Shown: positions 34,275-47,200 of the stretch, piece after piece
Layout of the letters: every line of letters starts with the position of its first letter
Position numbering within the stretch: position 1 is the first letter of the stretch
Assembly: GCA_012934845.2 (NCBI GenBank)
Contig: WNNJ02000903.1
Span: 81,600-145,599, forward strand
DNA: 64,000 nt
Source of the DNA: Pomphorhynchus laevis
Taxonomy: Eukaryota > Acanthocephala > Palaeacanthocephala > Echinorhynchida > Pomphorhynchidae
Reading direction: 5' to 3'
Position numbers and translations under genes: made by a program
Notes under the pieces: generated by a model
The model's database searches: none
What the model saw: the letters and a program-made list of their open reading frames with translations, nothing else
What the model was told of the DNA's origin: nothing

Positions 34275-34490
34275 CAATAAATCAGATCAGATAACTGAGT
34301 CTACGTATTTTATACGATATATAAATAAAAATAAATAATAAATAATTATTTAAGATTTTATACAAGTTTTTATTATATCAAGTTAAAATAAAAATTTGAA
34401 ATTTAAAATAAAAGTCAATTGATTTGAATTGACTAATAAATAACATAGTTGTATCAGAATAAGAATTATAGGTCATCAGAATGAACAGAT
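34275..34490 (+). repeat. Repeat R, direct copy
   Basis: This begins AATAAATCAGATCAG, contains GTCTACGTATTTTATA and GAATTGACTAATAAATAACA, and ends near TATCAGAATAAGAATTATAG. Related copies lie at 48512-48730 (same orientation) and at 49146-49400 and 52663-52910 (reverse). It sits next to Penelope-like coding pieces each time but once, so it may be a terminal repeat of that element. Confidence 0.65.
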
Positions 34491-34599
34491 AGGTTTTCAG
34501 GTTTCAGCCCCTATTCCATGATCCAGCACAGCAGCGGGGTCAAATACATTCTAATGACGTATTTCTCTGATTAAATTTGATTATCTAGTGTATCTTATT

Positions 34600-34850
34600 T
34601 TAATGCAAAGTATATTATTTTTTATCCATCCATAAAAATGTGCCACTTAAGAGTTTAAATTTATTCTTTATATTATTATGTTGATTTATATATTTTACTA
34701 TATTCTGCTTGATGTTATTTTTATAGTAATCTAGTTTAAAATATGTATCTATTAAATTATTTAAATGATTTTGAAGAAAGCCAATATCATTACCTATTGT
34801 TGCAATTCTTAAAATTTCATTATTTAATGTATTATATTTTATATTAAATC
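34600..34850 (-). mobile_element. Penelope-like reverse transcriptase fragment
   Basis: The minus strand reads IKYNTLNNEILRIATIGNDI, FLQNHLNNLIDTYFKL and YKNNIKQNIVKYI. This matches the end of the copy at 63.5-63.8 kb (PYNIKYNTLNIKI) and the thumb region of Penelope-like polymerases. It is a small broken fossil. The 5-prime edge touches another partial repeat R motif (34848-34866). Confidence 0.55.
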
Positions 34851-34899
34851 AGATCAGCTAACTGATACCACATATTTGCAAAATTAAAAATTGCAACAT

Positions 34900-36130
34900 T
34901 AAATAATTTTACAAAGTTGCCGAATAACTTTTTATCTCAACAGTAATTTTTCCTGGATATAGTATTAACAGACCCCAATGTATTAAATAAATATAAGTAT
35001 CGTCTGTGTCTAATCTCAAAAACTATTACAAATTCAAATATTTATGATTATTTAAATAGCAAAGTCCATGAAGTCCGCAAAATCCAGATGTAAACATCCA
35101 TGTAAAGTGCGCAAAAATTCAGATGAAGTGTTCAAATTAATACTTCATCTTCGATAAACTCCTAGTGGTAGTGTGCTCAAGTTTATAACCAAATTTAAAA
35201 TTCACGGAAACATCTCTGTTATTGTAAAATATTCATAAAATATCAAGACTTTCAAAAGTGAATATTTTTCATTTTATCTAAAACAATACTTGAATGAATC
35301 ATTAAAAATTTAAATAAAAATAGGGTAATTCCCCTATATAAGAATGTTAATAACGCTGTTGCTGGCGGTACAATGTAGTATTCTTGACTAAGTTACCTCC
35401 TCCATAAGAATACCTTGCTTCAATCACAATCTTCTCTTCATACTCTTCTAAAAATTAAAAAATTTATTCGTTATTTTTCTTAAATTATTGTTTGGGTGAT
35501 CAGATTTTGCTGCTGGTTTTAAAATATATCATGTTATGTTTGTGAAAGCTAGTAGAATAGAAACTTAGAGGATAACACGAATAAACGATTTAATATAATA
35601 AAGGTTGATGAATATATAAATATATATTAATAAATATACATTCATAATTATAGTATAATTATATATATTTATAAATATAATTGATTTAATATTTTTATAG
35701 TGAATCACTGTCATAATTGAGAAAAATCACATATTGAACCCCATACGTATTTCATTTTATGTAGATCGTTTTTTTTGAAATATTATTCTTTCGATAATTT
35801 ATTTTTTAGAAGCTGGGATTTCGTCGTATCATGACGTTTGTAGGACCAATATGAGCGTAGTTAGTAAATATTTAAATGAACTATAGCTAGCAAGTATTAT
35901 CAGGTTGAACTAATTTAAATTATAAACATATAAGCACTTGTGCATTAAATAAACTAAAGAACACAACGCCTAAGACGATGTACTGCTCTGAAATTACAGT
36001 GGTATCTTCACCAACCATCAATGGATATAACGTTCTGAATTTTTATCGTGATTACATTTTATTTAGATCACAATATATATCTGTTCACAATTATGTCGAG
36101 AATACTATAACAATGTAATGCAGTATCAGA
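34900..36130. other. AT-rich non-coding stretch
   Basis: No gene recognised. TA-rich tracts at 35600-35700. Confidence 0.45.
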
Positions 36131-36138
36131 AACAAAAA

Positions 36139-36544
36139 CAGTTTTTATTTAGAACGTTTCGGCCGTTTTACAGGGATTTTTAAACTAATCCGAAACATCG
36201 AGTTTCAATTATGCATTGCAAATAAATAATCATCATAAAAATGAAAAAATGCAAATATGGAAAACGAGCAATTAGCATTATCATCCACCTGTCCACTGAA
36301 ACATGTTCTTATCACTCTTTGTTCTGGGAGATATAACTGAATGTAAACGTCCTATCCACCTATCTTTTAGCTCTCCGTTTTCGTTCGTTTGAGTACATGC
36401 AAATGACTTTATATTTGAATCTGTAATCGTTACAGCTCGGAATGGTATAGTAGTATAGCACAATGTTCGCTTAAACTCGATGTGCTTTTTTAGATTAGTT
36501 GAAAAAGTCTTATAAAATTGATGAAACGTTCTTAATAAAAACTG
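36139..36544. repeat. Inverted pair of Penelope-like end motifs
   Basis: GAAACGTTCT(A/T)AATAAAAACTG occurs on the minus strand at 36160-36139 and on the plus strand at 36523-36544 (21 of 22 bases alike). The left motif is preceded by GTAAAACGGCC, a string typical of Penelope-like ends. Between the arms a 60-codon minus-strand frame (36463-36281) has no recognised similarity. Confidence 0.5.
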
Positions 36545-36559
36545 CCTTATGTTTCTGCG

Positions 36560-37780
36560 TAGTACTTTATGTTGTTACGCCTTCTTCAAATCTATAACAG
36601 AAAAATTGAAACAAATTAACACAAAAATGATAAGATATATTAAATTTTAAATAGTTGATAAAATGATCCATTATTGATAAAGAATTATTGGATCTGGATC
36701 AAAGAAAAGAGGAAATTGTTTATTGATATTTTTTGTTAAACTTTGTTAGCATCTTCGAAATTTTAAAATAATTAAAAAAATTACAGTAATTTTCTAAAGA
36801 TACAAAGGTTAGCGAAATATCAATCAAAAAATTCTCTTTTCTTTGATCGAGCTCCAATAATTCTAGATATATTAAATTTTAAGATATATTTTTGAATTTT
36901 TTTTTGAATTTTTATCCTACCAATTTAAAAGTGACACTTATTCATACTGACTTTTATGTCCGTCATCATCTAATCCATCCAGTACATTTATCTATGTTTT
37001 TTCTTATTTTGTGTATAATTATATTTTATCAAAATAAAATATATTTCATATTTTAAAATATATTTCATATTTTACATATTATAAAATATCGTTCATATTT
37101 TATCTATAATTATATATTTAAACGTATGAGCTTAATCCAAGACGTGGTTTAGGGCTACATATCTTCTACGTTTACTGTATTTTACGTTCAATCACTACAT
37201 ATTGCTAAGAGCAGTACATTTTTGCATTAAATTGAACCTTTCACTATATAAAATGTGTCTATGCAGTTGCTGGAAATATCGATGTTGACTTCATAACTTT
37301 AAACATTACAACACTTGCATCTCGATTTACAAGGTGAAACTGGATATATTTTCTACGATATTCAAGTTTCTCGAATGCTAAAATCAAAAAAATAATTGCG
37401 CAACTAAAAACTGATTTAAAAATATAAAGAAAGTACCTATAATATTATAAAAATATTTGTTTTTAAGGTCTCGATAATTATTTGTTTTCAAGGTCTGTGA
37501 GTTTTGAGTTTTTAAGGTATCTCTTTAATTTCTCTCTAGTTTCTTGAGTTGTCAAGGTATTTGAGATAATTTATTTAAAATAATAACCTTCTGCTGCGAC
37601 GAGCGATGAGGGATGATCAACATCTAAACGTTATTACAAGACTACAACCTTAAAAGGCAAAACATACCAATTTAATAATACTAATTCACAGCTCTTTAAG
37701 CTGTGGGATTGTTTTTAAATGAATGCAAGTAAAATCACGTAAGAGCTGTAGACACATATAAACAGTATTTAAAAATGCAG
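36560..37780. other. AT-rich non-coding stretch
   Basis: Nothing recognised beyond simple A/T tracts (for example 37020-37120). Confidence 0.45.
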
Positions 37781-37785
37781 ACAGA

Positions 37786-38360
37786 CTATCGTGTATGGCA
37801 CATCATCCTATTTGAGCAAAACTTTCCATAAAAGCCATCTAGAGAAAACCTCATTATACATGCTCGCTTTCTTTGACCACCAAACTTCCAAATGTTCGGA
37901 AATTCAACGGTAGGCTTAAATTGGATATCACTATCCAGTAAGAGTTGCTTCGAATCCCAATTCGATACACGCGAACGAAACTCCGACGTCTCTATTAAGT
38001 CGAAACGTTTCTGAAGGATAAACGACAAGGGTAGCTCTCTAGTAATATAAGCTAATTTTGAAGACGAAACTTTGCGGGACAAGAAAAAGAAGAATTTAAG
38101 GAAATTCAATTTCTACCAAGTTGCTCAAAATTTCGAATAGACAAATCCTGCCAAATAGCCGATAACCCATATGTAACCCTTTAAAGAAACATAATTTAAA
38201 AATATTTCAATTCTGTAGGTTAGTCTGTTGAACGTAAAATATTGACCGAATTCATACAAGAAGCAACCTTACAAGCAATTATATCAAAATGATTAGTAAA
38301 ACTCAACTTAGATGGTATATTAAAGCCAAGATAGCAGAATTGCGTACACATTTGCAAAGT
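37786..38360 (-). mobile_element. Decayed LINE ORF2 C-terminal fragment
   Basis: The minus strand carries CTQFCYLGFNIPSKLSFTNH (about 38340-38280), the post-catalytic LGF/LS-W-x-x-H segment of LINE polymerases. Further on, KLAYITRELPLSFILQKRFD (about 38055-37995) resembles the E-x-PL-x-x-R motif of the ORF2 C-terminal domain. Two blocks in different frames suggest a dead copy. The clade is unclear. Confidence 0.45.
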
Positions 38361-38379
38361 CATACCGTCATAGATAAAA

Positions 38380-38512
38380 ACATCACTAATAATTATAATA
38401 GTTATATAATTATATAATAAATTATATATTATATTATATAATATTATATATAATATTATATGTAATATTATATATAACAATATTATTATATATATTACAC
38501 TATATATAAAAA
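38380..38512. repeat. TA-rich low-complexity tract
   Basis: An irregular array of ATATTATATAAT-like units. Confidence 0.7.
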
Positions 38513-38784
38513 TAGATAAATATAATAATTTTTTAATAATACATTTACAAAGTTATAAAATCTTCTTTTACAATTCTTGTTACTGGCTAAAAATGCCCTG
38601 CATGGACATCGATACTACGCGAGACATCGTTCTCGACAATTGCATCTGGATGTGTGTATTATTTCTGTATTTCTGCGTGCCTTGCAAAGTATGCATTTAA
38701 TAATAATAAAGATTTTGTTAATAATTATGCAACCACTAAAAAAGTTTTTTAAAAAGAAAACATGCAAAAGAAAAACATAGTCAA

Positions 38785-41290
38785 CAAGATAGTCGGTCGC
38801 TAATGGTGTCCTCATTGTGCCACGGCCTCAGGTCCACAGGGATCTGAGCTCTCCAGCCAATCCAACACGCCGCTCTCTGATTAAAGCACCCGGGGTCTCT
38901 CACCCCCCGAAGAATCCAATCGACGCAGACTATGCTCGGTAATCGCGAGATGAAGAGCTTGAAAAACCTTAGTCTTTGTTCTGGGGGTGTTCTCTTGAAA
39001 AGAAGACTAATCCCGAGATAGCCCAAGTACTCCAGAGGCCTACTTGGGTTTTCCCATTCAATAACAGATGCTGAGTCCGTTTCAGGGCCCACCTAGCTTT
39101 CTTCAGAATACGTTTAAGTCTATCCAGGTCAGCTTTCGCTGACCAGTTCACCGTTATGGTGAACCCAGGTATTTTACTCAACTTGTGAAGGTAGGAGTGG
39201 TTGATTCTGCAAAATGGAGGAGAGCACATAGAGTGCTAATCTCCTAAGCTTCTTTTTGATTGCAGGGGTGCCATGAAAGACGACCACCTGCGATTTAGAG
39301 GAATTAAGAACAAGATTGGATATGGGTAGCTGGTCTTTTAATCTTAAAAGAAACGACCGATGTCAGAGACTACATATTTGCACCTGCGTTCAGAGAACAG
39401 GGATGTGGTATCATCAGCGTATACCACTGGATGTTGATTTCGTTGAAATTTTTTGTAGAGTATAATGGAGGCAGCAAGATACAAGATTGGAGAAAGTGGG
39501 GATCCTTGAGGCACACCCGTAATAGGGTAGAACTGACATGCGTCAGGGTCGTCTTCATAGAAGAATCGCTTGGTATACAGCAATATTTCCACCCTGTTAA
39601 CAATTCTCGCAGGCAACCCAAGGGACCTGAGAGAAGAGATAACACAATGAATGGAAATGCGGTCAAATGCAGCAGAAAAATCAAGAAAGACAGCTACAGC
39701 TTGCTGATGACTGTTATCTTAACAAAACTGATGCACTTCACCTATTGCTGAATAGACCGAGCGATCTTTTACGTACCCATGAAAACCTGATGGGATTAAA
39801 TTTCGCCTACTTAGATAGTCGCGGATTTTAGACGCAAGCACTTTTTCGTAAATGGAGATGAGGGAGTTTTGAATAGAAATGAGTCGCAGATCTTTAGAAC
39901 ATGAGATTGGATTACGTTAAGGTAAAAAAATTCTGCGACTTATATTGATGTCGAGTACATCGGATGGTGAGGCTAAAAGCATTGTGACGGTCACTTCTCT
40001 TCTCTGGTCGACTGTCAAAAGCTGACAGACTCAAGAAGATAGTGGAGCGACGGATTTGGAGGTGCCTGGAAGTGGACCCCAAGAATTTAGGATATCTGTA
40101 ACAGATAAGTCCCTAATCTTGAAGCCACCCCAAGACGGGATTGGTTCGGGAGATTAAGTGGCTCCATAGTTATGTAGGGATATTGACTCTTCTACTACTC
40201 TGTCAAGGCTAATGCTCCCAATCCAACCCACATCCCTATCCTTCCAGCAGATAAACTTCTCTTCCTTGAGTATCTTTCAAAAGGAAGACTGAGAAGGATT
40301 AAGGTGAGCAATGCTCGCCCTATCTCTGCTCAGCTGGAACCTAAATCTAGAGCTTTAATATTGTTTCGAAAGGGCCTGTCTGGCGGAAACAGAGAGATTA
40401 GGAAGGTGTAGCATTTTAACCAAGACCTTAATTTTTGTTGAAGGTGGATTGAATGCGACTTTTATAGGTAGTCGAAAGCAACGCGGTAGCTTGCCATGAG
40501 AGGTAGGAATTAAATTCGGTCACACTCTTATTACCAATTTTGGGGAAGAGTTGGATAGCCGCTTGAAAGAAAGCCATTCTGATGGGATCAAAGTGAAACC
40601 TTCTTCTAAGCAACGTATCTTCCTCTATCCGCCAACGAATTAGGTCATGGAGGTGGTCTGTTATTAGCGCGACTGCTCAGTACAGATGGGTTTCAACAAC
40701 CACATCTTATGAAGCAGTAATATGTCAAGGAGAGAATTTGTTGTAGAGCAATGAAAAGTGGGGTACGGTGGTTTGTGAATAAGTTAGTCATTCCTGGCTC
40801 TGCAAAGTGCCTCATTAATCCAACGGCCAGTTCTGTCGCTGAAATCACCAAGTAACATGTCATAGCCACTACCCAAAATACGATCAAGGAAGCCACGGTT
40901 CTTGTGAATCTCCCCTGAATGGATGTAGATATTGGCGATACTGATGCGTTTACCGTTCTTACAAAGTGATGTTGCTAAACAAGTCAGGCTGAACAAGAGT
41001 AGTTTATGAGGAGGAAAGATCTTAAGGAGCATTTAACTAGAGTTAAAAGACCTTGAGAATACGAGGAGTAAGGTGGGGTTATGTAGGGAGTATAGTGAGT
41101 ATAAATGGGCTTAGGGATAAATCGAGTAATGTTTTGAGGGAGCCGGATAGAACGCGTCTCCTGAAGGACTATAACATTTGCATCTCTACCAGATAAAAGG
41201 CTAAGGGCAGAAGCACTTCCCGAATTCCACTGAAGGATATTCAGTGAAAATGGTTCTTGATTACTTTGCATTGTATTTATTTAGCTGGAG
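38785..41290 (-). mobile_element. Family C LINE (I/Jockey/R1-like), broken
   Basis: Minus-strand order: an AP-endonuclease start (LNILQWNSGSASALSLLSGR, then VIVLQETRS, 41250-41130), a catalytic-block relative SGYDMLLGDFSDRTGRW (40870-40820), a linker, the polymerase (39616-39344: TGVPQGSPLSPILYLAAS, VVYADDTTSLF), and the C-terminal part (FTITVNWSAKADLDRLKRIL; WAISGLVFFSREHPQN), ending near 38785. Many frameshifts and stops divide it; it is a dead copy of an APE-type LINE. The 3-prime neighbour at 38.0-38.4 kb is a different fragment. Related pieces in this window allow a partial consensus. The I, Jockey and R1 groups cannot be told apart by eye. Confidence 0.75.
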
Positions 41291-42690
41291 TGCGATGCCT
41301 CCTCCTAGTCCGAACCAGGAGTGAGAAGGTTTCCCTTCACACACACCCAGCCTGACTAGGGTGAGGCATTTGCTCACCGGGCATATCATCATCTCTCATA
41401 GTAGATCCGGGGTTGACCACATTCCAGTTATTCTGGTCTATCTTAGCTAGTTTTAACGCTGCGACTGTTTGGTCGTTTAAAACCCTTTAATCTTTTATTG
41501 TGAAGTGTAATTTACGATCATATTAAACCTTAAAGTATCTTATATACTTTCATTTATGTTTGTTAAACTACTATAACATCTATTTTACTGAGTCCAAGTA
41601 ATGCTATGTTCACATCTAAGCAATCTCTTCAGAAGATTATGAAGAACATATCGTAGCATATTCAGATGATACAATTGTCAAATCAATAATTGATCTTAGG
41701 CTAAGAATACCCTTATGGTATATACACTGTCAGACAATCATTTAAATGTTCGAATGGCGTACTTACGTTAGTTTATTCGCCAACTTCAATGACAACTTTA
41801 GGGTTGTGGGTATTTCACTTCAGCATGTAGTTGCTGTCTGTAATAATTTTCGAAATTAAAATACTTTAATCAATATCCAAAGTTGCATTGCTAGAACCAG
41901 ATTAGTGAACACAATTATTTCAGAAGAAAATCGTTAAACCTAAGAAAATTGTTCAGATTATTTCCGCAACAACAAAGTAAAGGTCGTACACTTACAAAAA
42001 GTGTATACCCACTGCGAGATTTTGAGACGCAATATTAAGGTTAGAGAGACCAGCTACAGCACAAAGATAATAATTTTAAGTCTTATTCATTTTTATGGCA
42101 TGTGAAAAAAATAAGTAAGGTTTAAATATGTTGTAAGTAAATTCACGTGTTCACTAAATGTTAAAGAAAAATCTTTGTTCTACAACAATCAAATATAAAC
42201 ATGTTCAATTTATTATACTGGAATCAATCGATCTAAGGATATCATAAAAAGCAATGAACTATTTACAAATGTAGTTTTCCATAAATAGCTGTCTATGTAA
42301 AAAAGGAAAAAGTTCAATCGTTTTCATTTCACTGATGAAAATATTAAAAATGATAAATTGTTAACAATTTGCTTATAATTTGTCAATTATTTAAACCTTA
42401 ATTTATCGAAATAAAGATAAGTATTTATCATTGATTTTATTTGTAATTGTTCACACACAATTACCGCAAATGTGAAATTAGGATTTAAGCTCAAAATTTC
42501 AATCTTCAAATTTAATACTTTTAAATATGAACTCTACTTTCAATTACAACGCGCTGTCTATATAAAATGTATCTAATACAATGTACATGTGGATTGCAAC
42601 ATATATAATATACAGCATAATAGTCAAATTATATTTCATAAACATATGAGATTAATAGGATATAATATAAAAACTGTAAGTGTTCTATTT
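41291..42690. other. Possible LINE 5-prime region, then non-coding DNA
   Basis: 41291-41490 is GC-richer than its surroundings and may be the 5-prime UTR or a decayed ORF1 end of the family C LINE. After 41490 the sequence is AT-rich with no recognised gene. Confidence 0.4.
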
Positions 42691-42699
42691 TAGAACAAA

Positions 42700-43690
42700 T
42701 TATTGAAGAAAATAAGTCAATATTAAATCAAAAACTATTAGAAAAAGAAGATTTTTGGATTAAAACGCTTAATTCCATGTACCCATTAGGATTGAATGAC
42801 GTGGTACAAGAAATTGACAGAAGTAGTATAGTAAATAATAAACAACTATATTATAATAATCCGGTTAAACGCAAGCCAAGAAGTCATGGTGATAAAAGGA
42901 ATAGGAAAAATAGAGTTAAAAATATTAAAAAAGATATGCATATAAATGAACAATTAGAAATATTAAAACAACTTTTAAGAGATAATAAGCTGAAAGATCT
43001 TTATGTAAATATAAGAAGTTTTTCTAAAGATATCATATGTTCAATAAATCAAAAATTAATTAACGACTATGATAGGCTTAGTTGTATAATAGACAGTTAT
43101 TAAATAAATTCTATTCTATTAATTAAATAAATTCTATTCTATTCAATTGTAATACAAAATACTATAATCATACAATAAATGTTAATAATAACAATAGAAA
43201 ATATACATTAACCATAAACTTCATTAATAAATGTATAGATAACATAAATATAGCCGGACTTTTAAATAATTCTAAAAGTAAAGAAATAATAGGGTCAGAT
43301 TTAAGTAAATATATTCCTAAAATAAGGTATAAACTCCTACCACCATTAGGACGAAAAATTTGTAATTATAATAAAGAATTAAAATCAATATGTAACGATA
43401 ATATTAGAAACATAATGGAAACAGAATGCAATTGTAAAAGTCTTAGTTTTGATAAAATAAATGAACATATATGTACCCATAATCTAGAATTAATTGAAAA
43501 TTGTGAACTAAGAAAGATGCTATCAAAGGGGTATAAATAAATATAAATAAAATATATTTTTTTATATTAATAAACAATATTATTGTACAGAACATTGTAG
43601 TTCTCACAAATGGACTAAAAACCAATTAAATGATTCATTGAATTTGAGAACCTGCAAATGGGTTTATCACAAATGTTATCGACTTTGCTG
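42700..43690 (+). mobile_element. Penelope-like element, left part
   Basis: The + strand reads FWIKTLNSMYPLGLNDVVQE (about 42755-42814), the W-x-x-x-L...YP-x-GLND block that opens Penelope-like polymerases, then basic residues, and later YKLLPPLGRK, CNCKSLSFD and NCELRKMLSKG (43320-43535). It is an N-terminal half with a few breaks. The rest of the polymerase resumes at 47579 beyond an RTE-like LINE that split the element. Confidence 0.7.
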
Positions 43691-43699
43691 ATTTCTACA

Positions 43700-43990
43700 C
43701 ATAATTGGCTTTCCCCTCGTTAAACGTGGAGATCGTAGACACGCAGAGGCGGCCCGCACCAGTTCAAACAAGATTATTTTCTTTAGCGGCGAGAGATATT
43801 TCGCATATTTGCCATCCGATCTGCTGGAATTTTCTGCGATTCGGGAAGCCATTCTTTTCAGAACGCAAAGCGCGCCCCTACCAATGCCACAGGATATCGA
43901 AAAAAAACACTAGGAGTACAAACTTTGCTCGTTCGACTTTATTTACCCGTTCGCATTAGTTGGCTCTTTTATTTTTCTCATCATACTCAA
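43700..43990. other. GC-richer unassigned segment
   Basis: An 84-codon + frame (43705-43959) and opposing frames are open, but no family is recognised. Base composition is clearly richer in G and C than the flanking Penelope-like sequence, so it may be a foreign insertion or a SINE-like piece. Confidence 0.3.
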
Positions 43991-44195
43991 AGGCGGAATC
44001 GGTACTTTTGCTGGCAGTCGATTGAGCAAATATTGAAAAGATATTTACGTCAAAAAAATTACGCTCAAATCTAAATATAGATTAAAATAATAATATAATA
44101 TATAATGACAATATATAATAACAATATAAATTAAATAATAACAATAAAAATAAAATTTACAATTTGTTATATAATGACTTAAATGCTTACTTTGG

Positions 44196-44209
44196 TAAGC
44201 TGATTAATA
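44196..44209. repeat. Target-site duplication, left copy
   Basis: TAAGCTGATTAATA, repeated exactly at 47565-47578. The pair brackets the RTE-like LINE. Confidence 0.85.
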
Positions 44210-47200
44210 ACACAACAACAATTTCTTGACAAGAAAAAACAAATAATATAAAATTTTTTTCCTGTCAACCACTGGTCCGGGTGTCGAGTTGTAAGGGCAG
44301 TGACGAACCAAACTACCCCAGACATCGCGATCATGGAGGACAAACCAGAGTTCTCTTTTTCAGTAACCTCAAGGCGGTCTTCGGCCAGTTGCGAGATTTG
44401 ATCTCTCCACCGGTATCGAGGTCTACCTCGAGGTCTCATTCCAGAGAGTTCGGCCTGGAAAACCTTCCGAGGTAGGCGATCCCAAGATATCCTCAGGACG
44501 TGTCCTAGCCACCTCAACTGTCTTTCTTCGATGTGGAGAAGCAGCGAGTTTACTCCGAGTCCATACTGGATGACCGAATTCCTAATCTTATCTCTAAGGC
44601 TAAGACCGGCCATACCGCGAAGGAACCTCATTTCGGTCGCTTGTATCCGAGATATTATCCTTTCAGTAATAACCCAAAGCTCATGACCATATGTTAAGAT
44701 ACGAACGAAGAAGCTTCGCCCGAAGACTTAACTCCCGCTTAACCACGACATACCTGTACAGATAACCCTCGAGAACAATACCCCAAGATACTTTAAATCC
44801 TCCACATAAGGAAGAACCGTTTCCCCAATCCGGATTGACATTGGCATCTGAATCCGAGACGAACACATATAGATAGTCTTAGAGGTACAAACCAATATCC
44901 CTGTCGATTGGCATTTCATCGTGAATCGATCTTGTAGTTATTGTAAATCCTCAGGACAAGAAGCCAACAAAACAAAGTCATCTGCAAAAAGCAGAGATGG
45001 TATCCTGATGGAACCGAACTGAAGACCGATATCCATCAGAGCAGCCCGTCTCGAAATTTTGTCCATGTAAACAAGGAACAAAAGTGGAGACAAAGGACAA
45101 CTCTGACGAAGCTCAACGCCTACTGGAAATAATTCAGATTTCCTGCCTAGAATACGAACACAACTCATACTTTGTTCATACAGAGAAGCCACAACTACCC
45201 GAAGATAGTTGTGGCTTCCCACAACTATCTGTGGGAAGTAGAGTGGTTGTGGTACCTCCCACAACCACTCTCGCAGATCGCGATCGAACGCCTTCTTCAA
45301 ATCTACAAAACACGTGTAGACCGGCTGAGCGAACTACCAAGACAGTTCAAGGGTAGTTAAGAGAGTAAAAAGCTGATCCCTAACTCCGCAATCTGGGCGA
45401 ACCGCATTGTTCCTCTTTCAACTGTCCACAACTATAGGCCGTATCCTTAACTCGAGAATCCTAGCGAATAGCTTATTAGTTTGGCTAAGAAGAGTGATGC
45501 CCTGATAATTAGAACACTTTCTTAAAGATTGCTACCACCCTAGCTCGCTACTCCCTAGGAACCTTGCCCGACTTCAATGCAACATTGAAGATATGTGCTA
45601 GCCTCTTCATGCCAACAACGTCGAGAGCCTTTTAAGCTTGAGGTCAAATCTCGTCTTCAGAAGACTTACCATTACGAAGTTTTTTAACAACAGCAATGAC
45701 CTATTCCAAAAAGATGAGCTTTTCCGTTCGTTCTAAAGGCTCTACTTCTACAAGAGAAGACATATCCATCGTATAAAGGAGATTCCTAAAATGATCTTTC
45801 CAAGAACCAAGAATTTCTTCAATGTCAGTCAGCATAGATCCTCTCTTGTCATAGACAGTTTGAGGAGTTTTCTGCTTTTCAACACGAAGGTTCCTGATCG
45901 TTCTCCAGAACATCTTCGAAGCTGATCTATAATCAAGTTCTAAGTGTTCTTTAAACTTCTCCCAAGCCGCCTTCTTCGCTCCAGTAACTGCTCGCGCTGA
46001 AGCTCTCTTTGCCCTTCGGTACTTTTCTATAGCTTCAACTGATGTATCTGACAAAGTTGCCTTATAAGCCAGTTTCTTCTGTTGGGCAAAATCTCTAATT
46101 GTTGGTGTCCACCAAGCAGCTCGAGTATTTCCTCCACGACAAGCTCCTAAGGCCTTCGAGCCACAACTTTTCATAGTTGCTTTGGCAAGCGGGGATCTGA
46201 ACATCTCCCATTCCTGATCAATGCTCTTTACCTCTTCTAGCAACCGAGAGAAGTCCTCCCGGATGTATTCAGAAAAACGTTCTTTGACAGAAACAGCTGC
46301 TAGACGCTCCCAGAAAGCCCTCACACAACGTTTTGGTTTACCAGGCTTGTCTAGCATCCGATCCGGCTATCGAAGTTTACTAGCTACAAGGTAGTGATCA
46401 GGTGACATATCAGCCCCTCTATTCACACGAGTGCCAGAACATAATATGGCAGATCAGATGAAACGATTTCAAAATCGATCATTGATCTTTGACTGAGAGA
46501 ATCCTGATGCCATGTGCATCTATGGATCTCCTTATGTTTAAACATGGTGTTGGTTACGCACAAATTGTTACGAGAACAAAAGTGAAATAATTAAACACCA
46601 CTCGTATTCAGATCAGAGAGTCCGTTCCTCCTCAACACTCCCTTCCAAGTGCAACTGTCGCTACCAACATGAACATTCAAGTCACCCACTAGAACGAGGG
46701 AATCTCCAACAAGAGTACTATCAAGCAGAACATGAAGATCTTCAACAAAGGCTGTGTATTCCTAGATAATGTTGGAAGCATATGTACACAATACAGTTAT
46801 CCCCTATCCCTCTTTCACTAAAAGTCTCAGAGATGCCAGCCTTTCGTTCACTGGCTTAAACCTCTTTACCACTTACGACAACCAGGAACTTGTAAGTCTC
46901 CCTACACCCGCATGTCGTCGCTTTCCGTTGGTAACTCCCGAATAGTTCAAGGTCCAGCCTTGATCCAATAGTTTAGTTTAGTTCCAGAATAGTGAAGAAA
47001 AGTCACTCCGACTTTTTCAAGACCTAAGCGAACAATTTCTTCAATTAATTCTGGTTCCTTCCCTGGCAGCGAGATGACATTCCACGTTCCTACATGGAGG
47101 CTAGTCCGCTTTGGATGTTGATGCCTCTTTCGCTGTCTCCGTACAACTGCCTAATCACAGGAACCCACAATGAAAACACCTCTAGTCAGTGGTGAGTTGA

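Noticed and set aside
36281-36463. A 60-codon minus-strand frame as a small host gene
   Set aside because: No start context, splice signals or family resemblance. It lies between inverted Penelope-like end motifs and is short enough to arise by chance.
37000-38512. CRISPR-like or satellite array in the AT-rich tracts
   Set aside because: Repeats are irregular in unit and spacing, and the genome is clearly eukaryotic.
43720-43790. A tRNA-derived SINE promoter (box B-like CCAGTTCAAACAAG)
   Set aside because: The box A partner and tRNA-like folding are not convincing. Left as unassigned.
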